Origin: CAYHVK01 sp964360255
GTDB lineage: Bacteria > Bdellovibrionota > Bdellovibrionia > Bdellovibrionales > UBA1609
Reading direction: 5' to 3'
NCBI GenBank assembly: GCA_964360255.1
Contig: CAYHVK010000012.1
Coordinates: 62,001-126,000 of the forward strand
Length of the DNA: 64,000 bases
Shown piece after piece: positions 49,552 through 59,069 of the stretch. How positions within the stretch are numbered: position 1 is the first letter of the stretch; the number at the start of each line of letters is the position of its first letter. Below the pieces are notes generated by a model, which ran no database searches, was not told the origin of the DNA, and saw nothing but the letters and a program-made list of their open reading frames with translations. The translations under genes and the position numbers were made by a program.

Positions 49552-50946
49552 ATGGAACAAAAAGATCTAAATAAATTAAGTAGCATAGATGCTAGCGGAG
49601 CCCGCCTGAATATTATTCCGGCGGATGTTCAAGGTTTTTTTAGGCGACATCGCAACTGGTCGCAAGCCGTTCTACTTATTATTTTTTTAGGTCTTCCGTG
49701 GATTGAACATAATGGCCAGCAAATCGTACTGCTTGATATTATCAATCGAAGATTTCATTTATTCGGTTTAACCTTTCAATCTCACGATGCGCCACTTTTA
49801 TTCTTTCTTCTCGCCATTGCTACGTTAGGGCTCGCTTTTGTAACCGCCGTATGGGGCCGAGTCTGGTGCGGTTGGGCTTGCCCTCAAACTGTTTTTATTG
49901 ATGCCGTCTACCGCCGCATTGAAGAGTGGACAGAAGGATCATACATCGAGCGCCGAAAATTACGAACTCAAGAATTTAGTTTGTCTAAGTTTAGAAAAAC
50001 AGGCAGCAAATGGCTACTCTTCACTGCAGTCTCTTCGCTTTTTGCCCATAGCTTCGTCGCTTATTTTGTCGGATCTAAATCTCTTCTCGCTATGATGCAA
50101 AAGCCACCGGCTGAAAATTGGACTTATTTTTTGCTCATTGCCGGCTTCACTCTTTTACTTCTTTTTGACTTCGCATGGTTTCGCGAACAATTCTGCGTTA
50201 TCATGTGCCCTTATGGTCGCATTCAAAGTGTTCTCCTCGAACCCTCTTCGATGGCTATTGTCTATGACACTCAACGGGGCGAACCTCGTCGACAAAAAAC
50301 GACTATAACGAAAAAAACTGGCGACTGCGTTTCGTGCAACCGCTGCGTTGAAGTTTGCCCGACCGGAATCGACATACGTAACGGACTGCAAATGGAATGC
50401 ATCAGCTGCACAGCCTGTATAGACGCTTGCGATGCGATCATGACCAAAGTAAAAAAACCGCCAGGACTTATTCGTTATCAAACACTTGATGGATCTAAAA
50501 TCAATCTCTTCAAATTTAAAACTCTGTCGTATGCAGCACTCATCACCATCGCGACAGTAGGACTCATCTACACCCTTCTTTCGCGTGAAGACGTCAATAT
50601 TTCAGTCCTACGAGCCATCGACACACCTTATGAGCTTACGACCGACATAAATTCTCAACCCACAGTATTAAATCATTTTCGCCTGCACTTGAATAATCAG
50701 CTGGGTCAGAGCTCACGCTATCATGTAACATTAAGCTCGCAATCTCTAGCCCGTGGGGTCTCACTTACCGTAGCCCAGAATTCGGTCGTCATTAAACCGT
50801 ATGGCAACTGGACTTGGCATCTATTCGTCACAGCTCCGCGAAAGCTTTTTGAACACTCAGGCACAGAACAGGCGGATGTGATTCTTACCAATGACAAAGG
50901 CGAAATATTCACAGAAAAATTGGCTTTGATCGGACCAAAAAAATGA
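49552..50946 (+). CDS. ccoG: CcoG/RdxA-type polyferredoxin, cbb3 assembly factor
   Basis: The 464-residue protein has five or six membrane segments, an early WGRVWCGWACPQTVF motif, CPYGRIQSVL, and two [4Fe-4S] clusters (CVSCNRCVEVCPTG and CISCTACIDACD) near residues 260-295, ending in an Ig-like periplasmic domain. CcoG is a copper/electron-linked assembly protein of cbb3 oxidase. No separate ccoH was found. Confidence 0.92.
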   Translation: MEQKDLNKLSSIDASGARLNIIPADVQGFFRRHRNWSQAVLLIIFLGLPWIEHNGQQIVLLDIINRRFHLFGLTFQSHDAPLLFFLLAIATLGLAFVTAVWGRVWCGWACPQTVFIDAVYRRIEEWTEGSYIERRKLRTQEFSLSKFRKTGSKWLLFTAVSSLFAHSFVAYFVGSKSLLAMMQKPPAENWTYFLLIAGFTLLLLFDFAWFREQFCVIMCPYGRIQSVLLEPSSMAIVYDTQRGEPRRQKTTITKKTGDCVSCNRCVEVCPTGIDIRNGLQMECISCTACIDACDAIMTKVKKPPGLIRYQTLDGSKINLFKFKTLSYAALITIATVGLIYTLLSREDVNISVLRAIDTPYELTTDINSQPTVLNHFRLHLNNQLGQSSRYHVTLSSQSLARGVSLTVAQNSVVIKPYGNWTWHLFVTAPRKLFEHSGTEQADVILTNDKGEIFTEKLALIGPKK

Positions 50947-51557
50947 GCACGCTTCTTCTCTGTATGGCTATTCTCAGTTCAAGTTTTTGGGGCAGTTGGC
51001 ACTGCGCTGCTATGTGCAGTCCTACCGCAAGCTTAATGACGAAAAAGAAATCGCTCTGGAGTTATAATTTAGGCCGCGGCCTCAGCTATATTTTTTTGGG
51101 AACGTTAGGTGGTCTTATTGGGTCATTCTTTCTTGATCACCAGTTTTACCTGATTCGTATTTTTTCAGGTGTCCTTTTTGCGCTGATATTAGTTTTTATG
51201 GGACTTAATATTATTATAAAAAATAAGCCGTTCACTTTGCCGCGAATTCTAGGACTCCGCCATTTCGCGACCCTTGATCGTCCCGGTATTTATTTAGGAC
51301 TTCTGACAGCGTTTCTTCCTTGTGGATGGCTTTATAGTTATGTCTTAGCCGCAGTGGCGACGCGCTCTGCAGTCACTGGTGGCCTTGTTATGGGAATTTT
51401 TTGGCTGGGCACGCTTCCGGCCCTCTCGGCTATTTCTCTTTATATGAAACGAGCGATTCGCCTAACTCCACGGCATAAACATCTCGCCGCCGGCTTAACC
51501 CTCGTCGGGGCCGGCCTTTACTCTATCGCCAGTTTTTACTATTTCGCAAATAGCTAA
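50943..51557 (+). CDS. TauE/SafE-like (DsbD-type) membrane protein of the cco operon
   Basis: The 204-residue protein has six membrane segments and two cysteine motifs, WHCAAMCSP and LPCGWLYSY, in the pattern of the SafE/DsbD-like family often found at the end of cco operons, where it may carry copper or electrons for oxidase assembly. It overlaps ccoG by four bases (ATGA) and its stop overlaps the convergent flavodoxin gene. Confidence 0.8.
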   Translation: MSTLLLCMAILSSSFWGSWHCAAMCSPTASLMTKKKSLWSYNLGRGLSYIFLGTLGGLIGSFFLDHQFYLIRIFSGVLFALILVFMGLNIIIKNKPFTLPRILGLRHFATLDRPGIYLGLLTAFLPCGWLYSYVLAAVATRSAVTGGLVMGIFWLGTLPALSAISLYMKRAIRLTPRHKHLAAGLTLVGAGLYSIASFYYFANS

Positions 51558-52132
51558 TTGCTCAACTCTTTTGGCGGCCAGTCGCGGGCGTCGCGATGCT
51601 CTTCTAGATTGCAGGCAAACTCGATAGTAAAACGTTTCACTTCACTCCAATCAGTGAATTCATAATCCCGGTCGGACTGGGTCAGTGAGCCAGCTCTTGC
51701 CGAGATAGTTTCCATGATAGCTTTGACAAGCCAATTGTACTTTGAATATTTAAGACTGCCAGCAAATATGCTCCAAAGCTGGGGATACCAATCTGTCGCG
51801 CGAAAAAAATCTTCGACGAATTTACGCTCTTGAGCTTGGACCTCAGGATCTTTTTGTAAAATGCCAAGGCAAACTGAAAAAAAGGCCGAAGGGCGACGCA
51901 CCAATTCGGCGGAATTTTTAAAGGCCCATTTTTTAAAGGCTCGAGGATATTGACCGACGTAAACAGGCGCACCGGCGATAACGGCATCAAAATCCTCTAC
52001 TACTACTTCACACTTTTCGATATCCCGTAGCGCGACAGCGTGTCCTCTAACGACGAGAGCTGTTCGAATAAATTCAGCAATTTTCTTGGTTTGCTGATTT
52101 TTTGTATAATAAGCGACGAGTATTTTGGCCAT
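51554..52132 (-). CDS. HemG-like flavodoxin
   Basis: From the ATG at 52132 (CGGAG upstream) the product is 192 residues beginning MAKILVAYYTKNQQT, the flavodoxin FMN loop. A longer frame to 52168 would overlap the promoter. VIAGAPVYVGQYPRAFKKW, AFFSVCLGI, FAGSLKYSKYNWL and YEFTDWSEV match menaquinone-dependent protoporphyrinogen oxidase HemG by eye. It would feed heme synthesis under low oxygen, but a general flavodoxin role is possible. Confidence 0.75.
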   Translation of the reverse strand: MAKILVAYYTKNQQTKKIAEFIRTALVVRGHAVALRDIEKCEVVVEDFDAVIAGAPVYVGQYPRAFKKWAFKNSAELVRRPSAFFSVCLGILQKDPEVQAQERKFVEDFFRATDWYPQLWSIFAGSLKYSKYNWLVKAIMETISARAGSLTQSDRDYEFTDWSEVKRFTIEFACNLEEHRDARDWPPKELSN

Positions 52133-52157
52133 GGTTTTCTCCGTGAGCCATTTCAGA

Positions 52158-52173
52158 AGCAAAGCCAACGCCA
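52158..52173 (-). promoter_or_regulatory. Sigma-54-type -24/-12 element for the flavodoxin gene
   Basis: On the reverse strand TGGCGTTGGCTTTGCT, GG-N10-GC with TTGCT. Predicted start near 52147, 15 bases before the ATG. Confidence 0.68.
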
Positions 52174-52223
52174 GAGCCAGATCTAATTAAACTGAGAAGG
52201 TTACAGAATCGAGATTTTTTTGA

Positions 52224-52234
52224 GACATTTTGTC
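52224..52234. promoter_or_regulatory. Enhancer-like palindrome GACATTTTGTC upstream of the flavodoxin gene
   Basis: In context TTGAGACATTTTGTCATCG, one mismatch from consensus, 51 bp upstream of the -24/-12 element. It overlaps a further palindrome GTCATCG-C-CGATGAC (52232-52246). Confidence 0.62.
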
Positions 52235-52263
52235 ATCGCCGATGACAGAGTTTCAATAGAGGG

Positions 52264-52599
52264 CTAACAACAATTGTCTTGACGTAACTGCAGCATTTTC
52301 TCAGAAAAAACCGCCATCTCTCGTTGAGCCCGTATAAATACTTTCCAGTCAATGCAATATCTCGAGCGCGGCCCGTCTATGGTGCCTTTAATGAGACCGG
52401 CGTCTTTTAACGCCTTTAAATGCTGGCTCACCGTGGACTGAGCTAACGGCAGATCGGCGACCAGTTCTCCGCAAATACATTCTTTGCGTTCGGCAAGGGC
52501 TTTTAAAATTGCAATTCGCGCCGGGTGTGACAAAGCTTTTGCAAAGTCAGCATTTTTTAAATCTCTATGAGGAAAATCATCTATTCTTGCCAATGCCAT
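52264..52599 (-). CDS. arsR: ArsR-family regulator
   Basis: From the ATG at 52599 the product is 111 residues (a second ATG at 52611 adds four). It has the ArsR winged helix: KALSHPARIAILKAL, ECICGELVADLPLAQSTVSQ, HLKALKDAGLIKG. ECICG offers the cysteine pair used for arsenite binding, and a CC pair ends the protein. It is divergent from arsC with a palindrome between them. Confidence 0.85.
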   Translation of the reverse strand: MALARIDDFPHRDLKNADFAKALSHPARIAILKALAERKECICGELVADLPLAQSTVSQHLKALKDAGLIKGTIDGPRSRYCIDWKVFIRAQREMAVFSEKMLQLRQDNCC

Positions 52600-52613
52600 A
52601 TAAATTATCATAT

Positions 52614-52629
52614 ATCGTAATTATACGAT
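52614..52629. promoter_or_regulatory. Operator-like palindrome between arsR and arsC
   Basis: ATCGTA-ATTA-TACGAT, a 6+4+6 inverted repeat in the shared promoter region, as expected for an ArsR/SmtB-type operator. Confidence 0.6.
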
Positions 52630-52646
52630 TAAAGACAAGGAGTATT

Positions 52647-53066
52647 GTGAAAATACTATTTATGTGTGTGGCTAACTCAGCTCGAAGTCAACTTGCAGAA
52701 GGACTGGCGAAATCCATTTTTGGTAACAAAGCCTGGGTCGAAAGCGCCGGCTCAGAGCCCAAAAAGGTGAACCCTTTTGCTATTCAAGTTCTAAAAGAAA
52801 TCGGCATTGATATTTCAAGTCACCACTCAAAGTCTTTTGATGATTTGAAGCCTGATTTCACCGCTGACCTTAATTTTATTATTACTTTATGTGCTGAAGA
52901 AGTTTGCCCGGCGATGGCCTCGAAGACGGCCCAGCGTCTTCATTGGCCCTTTAAAGATCCGGCTGGCCAAGACGGCACTGATGAAGAACAACTAGAAAGA
53001 TTTCGTCATACGCGGGAGTTAATTAAGAAACAAATTACGGCTTTTGCTTCTGAGATGACCAAATGA
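52647..53066 (+). CDS. arsC: Arsenate reductase ArsC (low-molecular-weight phosphatase type)
   Basis: I set the start at the GTG at 52647 after AAGGAG, giving 139 residues beginning VKILFMCVANSARSQLAEGL with the P-loop CxxxxxR. TLCAEEVCP provides the redox cysteines and WPFKDPAG the catalytic aspartate. It reduces arsenate to arsenite using thioredoxin. It overlaps the aquaporin gene by four bases. Confidence 0.87.
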   Translation: MKILFMCVANSARSQLAEGLAKSIFGNKAWVESAGSEPKKVNPFAIQVLKEIGIDISSHHSKSFDDLKPDFTADLNFIITLCAEEVCPAMASKTAQRLHWPFKDPAGQDGTDEEQLERFRHTRELIKKQITAFASEMTK

Positions 53067-53716
53067 AACCAGAGCAAAAGTATTTCTCAGAGTTTTTAGG
53101 CACGGCAGGGCTCTTAATCGTTGTCGTAGGTTCTGGAATTATGGGAGAAACCCTATCTAAAGAAAATGCGGCGATGGCTTTGTTAGCCAATTCAATCGCT
53201 ACAGGTGCCGGACTTTATGCTCTCATTCAAACCTTTGGGCCCATATCAGGAGCTCACTTTAACCCTGCCGTTAGTTTTGTTGAATATCTGTGGAAACGAA
53301 TCAGTACTAAGGATTTTATTGCTTACTCGCTCGCACAAGTTTCTGGCGGCCTTATAGGGGTTTTCTTAACTCATATTATGTTCAGCCAAAACATAATTCA
53401 ATTTTCACAAAAAGATCGAGGTGATTTTCGTTTTCTTCTTTCTGAAGTCATAGCGACTTTTGGTTTAATACTGGTTATCGCCATTTCGGGCAGAAAGAAT
53501 GTGCATGCCACTCCGGCCGCGGTGGCACTCTTTATAACTTCAGCCTATTGGTGCACCTCTTCAACATCATTTGCCAACCCTGCCGTTACAATCGCAAGAA
53601 GCTTCTCTGATACGTTTGCCGGAATTTTATGGACTGGCTCACCAGGATTCATTGTCGCTCAAGCCATAGGAGCACTTCTAGCCTTCAAGGTGAGTGAAAA
53701 ACTACTGAAATTGTGA
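53063..53716 (+). CDS. Aquaporin/aquaglyceroporin (MIP family), arsenic module
   Basis: The 217-residue protein has six membrane segments and two NPA motifs (HFNPAVSF and SFANPAVTIARSF). Together with ArsC, an MIP channel can let arsenite leave the cell down its gradient (AqpS-like, known from rhizobia). No arsB/acr3 pump is visible, which supports that role. Confidence 0.85.
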   Translation: MKPEQKYFSEFLGTAGLLIVVVGSGIMGETLSKENAAMALLANSIATGAGLYALIQTFGPISGAHFNPAVSFVEYLWKRISTKDFIAYSLAQVSGGLIGVFLTHIMFSQNIIQFSQKDRGDFRFLLSEVIATFGLILVIAISGRKNVHATPAAVALFITSAYWCTSSTSFANPAVTIARSFSDTFAGILWTGSPGFIVAQAIGALLAFKVSEKLLKL

Positions 53717-53775
53717 CTTGAATTCACCGTTAACAATTTGTAACCTTCTTCTTTATCGCCGTGTAAGAGGTTACT

Positions 53776-55716
53776 ATGTCACAAGAGCAAAAACGCCAAG
53801 GTCAGTTCGGTCCTCCAACAGATGTAAAGTCTGTACTTGCCCTGCATAAAAGACCAAAAAAAGTAGTCGTTACTGCTGGCATGCCCTATGCCAATGGCCC
53901 CCTACACCTCGGGCACTTAGCAGGAGCCCATGTTCCGGCGGATATCTATGCGCGCTGGATGCGTATGCTAATCGGTGCCGAAAACGTACTATTCGTTAAC
54001 GGCAATGATGATCACGGCTCAACTAGCGAAGTGGCGGCGCTCAAAGCGGGCCAGCCCATTCGCGAGTTTATTGATACGATTCACGAACAACAAAAAACAA
54101 CGCTCGCGAAATATTCGATTCAAACTGATATTTTCACTGGCACTTCGCGCCCCGAGACATATCCTCTTCACCAAAAGTACTCACAAGATTTTTTACGGGC
54201 ACTTTACAAGAACGGACTCTTAGAAAAGCGTGTCACTAAGCAATGGTTTGACCCAAAAATCTCACGTTTTCTTCAAGATCGATTCGTTCGCGGAACCTGT
54301 CCGAATTGCAGCAATACTGAAGCCTATTCAGACGAGTGCGAAGCTTGCGGAACACAGTTTGACCCAAGCCTTTTACAGAATCCGCGCAGCCAATTGAGCG
54401 ATGCCAAACCAGAACTGCGAGAAACAGCCCACTGGTGGCTAGATATGTGGAAGGTCGCCGACCCACTTAAAGCATGGATCGATACAAAACAAAAAGCTTG
54501 GCGCCAAGCGGTGGTGAACGAAGTTTCAAACACCGTACTGATCGGCTGCCGCTTTGAGAATATTCATGAAGAAAAATATAAAGAAATAAAAGACACTTTG
54601 CCAAAACACAAATCTCGTTACGTGGCTGGCAAGAAAGTCGAATGTCTTTTCGATCATACAACCGACCTTGAACAAGCTCGGCAAAAGCTTGAGGCGGCCG
54701 GTATTCCTTCAACTGAAACCGACAGTTGGTCACGGCGTCCAATTACGCGCGATGTTTCATGGGGCATTCCGGTTCCGCCAGAGATTGACCCGGATATGAA
54801 GGGTAAGACTCTTTATGTTTGGCCCGATTCGTTGATTGCACCAATTGTGTTCACCCAAGTCGCACTTGAAAAATCAGGACGTAAAGCAGAACAATACAAA
54901 GAATTCTGGTGCGACCCTGAAGCGTCGGTGGTGCAGTTTTTAGGACAAGATAATGTATTCTTTTACGTTATCATGCAGGGCTCGATGTGGCTTGGCACTC
55001 AAAGCGATATCATGCGCCAGCCGGTCAAGGGCGAATTGCAAATGACTGAGATCTTAAGCGTTTACCACTTAATGGTGAACGGCGAGAAAATGTCGAAGTC
55101 CACTGGCAACTTCTATACGGGTGATCAACTTCTTGAAATGGGACATTCGGCCGATCAAATTCGTTATTTTTTGGCGATGCTGAGTTTACCGGTGAAAGCT
55201 TCAAGCTTTGATTTTGACCAATTTGCTGAACGTAATAAATTTTTGGCGGGCCCACTGAATGCCGCTTTTGAAAAACCGATTTCTGCTTGCCATTCAAAAT
55301 TCGATGGTCGCGTGCCTGATGGAAAGCTTATTGGTAAAGCTGAAGCCGATACAATTAAAATTGTGCAGATGTATCTTCGCTCTATGCAAAAAGGCGATTA
55401 CGCCACACTTTTGGGCCAGATCGAAAATTACGCTCGGCAGATCAATTCTCTTTTCACGCAGTTTAAACCGCACGATGACCGCGCGCCAGAGCAAGAAAGA
55501 AAAGACGCGCTTTTCACCTGCTTCTATGTTTTAAAAAACCTTATGATTATGCTCGCGCCATTTGCGCCTTCGACCATGAACGAACTTCGCCAGTCACTGA
55601 ACTTACCCGAATCCTCACTGCGTGCTGATGAACTCGGCACGGGTTTGCCTGCAGGCCACGAAATCTTTGAGAAGCGGACTTACTTTCCCCATGTCGAGGG
55701 CGTTGGGCCGGCGTAA
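53776..55716 (+). CDS. metG: Methionyl-tRNA synthetase
   Basis: The 646-residue protein has the HIGH-type motif (GMPYANGPLHLGHLAGAHVP), a zinc knuckle (CPNCSNTEAYSDECEACG) and the KMSKS motif (GEKMSKSTG, about residue 438), with an anticodon-binding helical domain at the end. It charges both initiator and elongator tRNA-Met. No C-terminal tRNA-binding EMAP domain is present. The following chrA starts directly after its stop. Confidence 0.94.
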   Translation: MSQEQKRQGQFGPPTDVKSVLALHKRPKKVVVTAGMPYANGPLHLGHLAGAHVPADIYARWMRMLIGAENVLFVNGNDDHGSTSEVAALKAGQPIREFIDTIHEQQKTTLAKYSIQTDIFTGTSRPETYPLHQKYSQDFLRALYKNGLLEKRVTKQWFDPKISRFLQDRFVRGTCPNCSNTEAYSDECEACGTQFDPSLLQNPRSQLSDAKPELRETAHWWLDMWKVADPLKAWIDTKQKAWRQAVVNEVSNTVLIGCRFENIHEEKYKEIKDTLPKHKSRYVAGKKVECLFDHTTDLEQARQKLEAAGIPSTETDSWSRRPITRDVSWGIPVPPEIDPDMKGKTLYVWPDSLIAPIVFTQVALEKSGRKAEQYKEFWCDPEASVVQFLGQDNVFFYVIMQGSMWLGTQSDIMRQPVKGELQMTEILSVYHLMVNGEKMSKSTGNFYTGDQLLEMGHSADQIRYFLAMLSLPVKASSFDFDQFAERNKFLAGPLNAAFEKPISACHSKFDGRVPDGKLIGKAEADTIKIVQMYLRSMQKGDYATLLGQIENYARQINSLFTQFKPHDDRAPEQERKDALFTCFYVLKNLMIMLAPFAPSTMNELRQSLNLPESSLRADELGTGLPAGHEIFEKRTYFPHVEGVGPA

Positions 55717-56859
55717 ATGAAAGACATCCATAAAGAGATAGCCAAAGTTTTCTTAAAACTCGGCACGATCGGATTTGGCGGACCGGCGGCTCACCTCGCG
55801 ATGATGGAAGCCGAGATTGTTGAAAAAAGAAAATGGATTTCTAAACAAGAGCTTCTAGATTTTATCAGCGCTTCTAACTTTATACCCGGGCCCAATTCCA
55901 CCGAGGTGGCCATTCATATCGGGTATAAAAAAGGTGGAATGCTAGGACTTATTTTAGCCGGAACATGTTTTATTTTACCCGCCGCCCTTATCGTCACACT
56001 TATCGCCTGGTCCTATAAAACGTACGGCACACTACCTGCCGTACAAACTATTCTTTATGGCATCAAGCCCGTGATCGTCGCCGTAATAATTCAAGCCTTA
56101 TGGAGCCTCGGCAAAACGGCTCTTAAAAGTAAAATCCTTTGCGCTCTTTGCGCACTAGCGATTATTTTATCGCTCATTGAGATCAACGAAATTCTTATTC
56201 TTGTTACAGTTGGGGTGGTCGCACTGGTCGTAGCACATCCACCGAGACGAATTAATTTTATGGGGGCTTTCGCTTTGCTGAGCCCACAACCGCTGATAAC
56301 AGCTGGCACTTGGGCCGCCGCCACTGGTGTCGCCAACTCTCTCACACTAACAAATATTTTCTTATTTTTTTTGAAAGTCGGATCTGTTCTTTTTGGGAGC
56401 GGCTATGTTCTTGTGGCCTTTTTGCGCTCAGATCTTGTTGAAAGATGGCACTGGCTGACCGAGAGCCAACTTTTAGATGCAGTCGCCGTTGGGCAACTCA
56501 CTCCTGGCCCGGTGTTTACCACAGCTACCTTTATTGGATACTTATTGGCTGACACAAGCGGCGCGATTCTGGCCACACTTGGAATTTTTTTGCCGGCATT
56601 CGTCTTTGTCGCCCTCACGGCCCCAATTCTACCGAAGCTTCGGCAATCAGAAAAAGCACATTATTTTTTAGATGGCTTAAACGTGGCTTCTCTCGCCATT
56701 ATGGCTATAGCCACGGTCTTTTTAGCAAAAGGCGCAATCATAGATAGATTCTCAATCGCGCTTTTTCTTGTAAGCACGATTTTACTCATAAAGTTTAAAA
56801 TCAATTCGGCATGGTTGGTCGTTAGCGGCGGCCTTCTTGGATACCTTTGGAATTTATAA
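55717..56859 (+). CDS. chrA: Chromate transporter (ChrA family, long form)
   Basis: The 380-residue protein has two homologous halves, each with the CHR motif: FGGPAAHLAMMEAEIVEKRK with FIPGPNSTEVA in the first, and FGSGYVLVAFLRSDLVER with GQLTPGPVFTTATFIGY in the second. About ten membrane segments. ChrA exports chromate. It shares no spacer with metG (TAA then ATG). Confidence 0.9.
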   Translation: MKDIHKEIAKVFLKLGTIGFGGPAAHLAMMEAEIVEKRKWISKQELLDFISASNFIPGPNSTEVAIHIGYKKGGMLGLILAGTCFILPAALIVTLIAWSYKTYGTLPAVQTILYGIKPVIVAVIIQALWSLGKTALKSKILCALCALAIILSLIEINEILILVTVGVVALVVAHPPRRINFMGAFALLSPQPLITAGTWAAATGVANSLTLTNIFLFFLKVGSVLFGSGYVLVAFLRSDLVERWHWLTESQLLDAVAVGQLTPGPVFTTATFIGYLLADTSGAILATLGIFLPAFVFVALTAPILPKLRQSEKAHYFLDGLNVASLAIMAIATVFLAKGAIIDRFSIALFLVSTILLIKFKINSAWLVVSGGLLGYLWNL

Positions 56860-56878
56860 CTGCCAGTTTCTAATCCAA

Positions 56879-58927
56879 TCACAAAGGCTGCACAGACTTA
56901 TAAAAAGAATGGAGATACTCTTCTAACCGCGTATACCCCGATGGCATAACTTCATTGGGATTAGCAGGAATCGCAAGCTTGCGCGTCTGACTTTTTAGCA
57001 CCGGCCAGCCACCCGCATTGCTAGTGCAATCCTGCTTCACTCTGAAAACCGAAGTGGCATCCGGAATCGTCGTCCATGCGGCGCTGACAGTTCCGCGTGC
57101 GGCACCCGTCATACAAGCTTGCGCGCTGAACACACGCGCTTGACCGGCTCCCTTGCCTGAAACGATTTGAATTTCACGTTTCAGCAAAGTGCCGTTGGCC
57201 GCGCAAAATTCCATGGGAATATCGACGCTCGTCGCAGCTGCTTTTAAAACATTACCGGTCGGATAATAAAGCGTTTTACTCTCGACACAGTTTGGGATTT
57301 TACCAGTTCCTGTCTTCACTTCATTCACAACACGCTTATCAACTGCATCGCGATCTAAGGGCCGCGCACCAGCATTGGCGAGGACGGCGTCCTTCACTTG
57401 GGCGACTGGCAGAAACTTAAGGCCGCTATTCCAAATCGGCGGCTTTGTCACTTTCATCGCCAAAACTTTTGCCGCATTTTGAGTGAGGTAGGTCACGCAC
57501 GGCCAAGCCGAATTTGCAAAACTACCGCATAAATTCTCGGCGGCGTAAATTTGTGAACCCGCCCGAGTTTCGGCGATTGTTACCCACTGATGTTTGCTGG
57601 CCGAAGTGGGCGTCTGGGGCCCCGGAATGCGTACATTGCGAGCCACAGTGTTCTTGCGTGACGCCGAAGCATAAATCGAATTGTTATCGAGTGGACTCAT
57701 ATACATGCCGACCATGGTGCTATTGTAAGTCAGATTATTCACCACAACTGCATTGGGGGAAGTTTCAAGGGGACCTCGATCATCGATATTCGAAATCAAA
57801 TTTCCGGCCACGGTGAGATAGTTACCAGAAATCATCATCCCTTTCGAGTGCGAACCTTTCGGGTGCAAAGATTGGCGCAATCCCTCGGTGACTAGATTAT
57901 TCGTCAACGTCACGTTGCGAGCGGTATCTTTGACTGTAAATGTTTCGTCAATACCCCAACTCGCCGAGACGTGATCGATAACAATGTTGTGCGGGCGCTC
58001 ACTCTCAGGCTTATCCATACTGCCGATGATAACGAAACCATCGCGATTCTCGTAAGGAGTGGCACCCATCGGACTGTCACCAACACGTATACGAATATGC
58101 TGAATTAAAACATTATGGGCTTCTAGGCGAATGGTTTTACCTTTTATTGTAATCCCTGGTGGCGGAGCTGTTTGCCCGGCAATAGTTAAATAAGGATTCT
58201 CAATACTCAACTTATCCTGACCATTCATTTTATCGCCAGTGAGATCAATGGTGCCCGAAACCTCGAAGACACAAACTCGTGGACCCTTTGCATAAACGCA
58301 AGCTTGAAAAGATCCGGGGCCTGTCGCATTCAAATGCGTGACTTTATAAACTGTCGTATTGATCGGAGTAAAATTACGTCCGCTTCCCGCCGCAGTTTGC
58401 ATCCCGAAGCCCACACCACCAGGGATGATCGGTACCGGCCCCGCAACCGGAGTGATCGCTGCGAACTGAACATTATCAGCAAAAGCATAAGCGGTTGTAC
58501 CCACTTGTTTCAGAAAACTAATATAAGCAGTCACCGAATTTACAGGAGCGACCAATTCTACAGTGCGTTTTTGTTTTAAAGTGGCCGAGATAGTCATGGA
58601 GGTGCGAGCGAGCACTACTCCTGCTGCATTTTTAAATTCAAGTCTGAATGAAGCTGGTTCTGCCACCACGCCCAACCAGCCTTCACCGCTCAGGCGGTAT
58701 TTTGTACCAGCCTTTACTTTAACACTTTGGCCGATCCCGCCGGCGGCTTTACCGACACGAGCGTATCCGTTTACGATGCTACCATTAGTTAGTGACTGCC
58801 AGCCCTGCGCCACTGAAAAAGTACCGTTAACTATAAGGTTGGGCCCTACAGTTTGGGCCTGACTCTCTATAGATAAAGTGAATAAAAAAAAGAAAACTAA
58901 TCGATGAATATTCAATGTATGTGACAT
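56879..58927 (-). CDS. Secreted pectate-lyase-like beta-helix protein
   Basis: The 682-residue protein has a signal peptide (about 1-24), an N-terminal carbohydrate-binding-like jelly roll (NLIVNGTFSVAQGWQ, about 28-155) and a right-handed beta-helix of PL1 type (GPRVCVFEVSGTIDL, NPYLTIAGQTAPPPGITIKG, HNVLIQHIRIRVGDSPMG, HNIVIDHVSASWGIDETFTV). A C-terminal part of about 200 residues contains several cysteines. It probably cleaves pectin-like or other polysaccharides outside the cell. Confidence 0.82.
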   Translation of the reverse strand: MSHTLNIHRLVFFFLFTLSIESQAQTVGPNLIVNGTFSVAQGWQSLTNGSIVNGYARVGKAAGGIGQSVKVKAGTKYRLSGEGWLGVVAEPASFRLEFKNAAGVVLARTSMTISATLKQKRTVELVAPVNSVTAYISFLKQVGTTAYAFADNVQFAAITPVAGPVPIIPGGVGFGMQTAAGSGRNFTPINTTVYKVTHLNATGPGSFQACVYAKGPRVCVFEVSGTIDLTGDKMNGQDKLSIENPYLTIAGQTAPPPGITIKGKTIRLEAHNVLIQHIRIRVGDSPMGATPYENRDGFVIIGSMDKPESERPHNIVIDHVSASWGIDETFTVKDTARNVTLTNNLVTEGLRQSLHPKGSHSKGMMISGNYLTVAGNLISNIDDRGPLETSPNAVVVNNLTYNSTMVGMYMSPLDNNSIYASASRKNTVARNVRIPGPQTPTSASKHQWVTIAETRAGSQIYAAENLCGSFANSAWPCVTYLTQNAAKVLAMKVTKPPIWNSGLKFLPVAQVKDAVLANAGARPLDRDAVDKRVVNEVKTGTGKIPNCVESKTLYYPTGNVLKAAATSVDIPMEFCAANGTLLKREIQIVSGKGAGQARVFSAQACMTGAARGTVSAAWTTIPDATSVFRVKQDCTSNAGGWPVLKSQTRKLAIPANPNEVMPSGYTRLEEYLHSFYKSVQPL

Positions 58928-59069
58928 CTTATAATCATATCGAGAAGAGCCATAAAAATCTTAAGTTAAAGAAAGGTCGTTACAATCTGATACGGTTTGA
59001 TTTTTATCAATTTCTAGAATCAAAGATATAGGTTTACATGTTTTGGGATCTTAATTCGTAAAGATCAGC

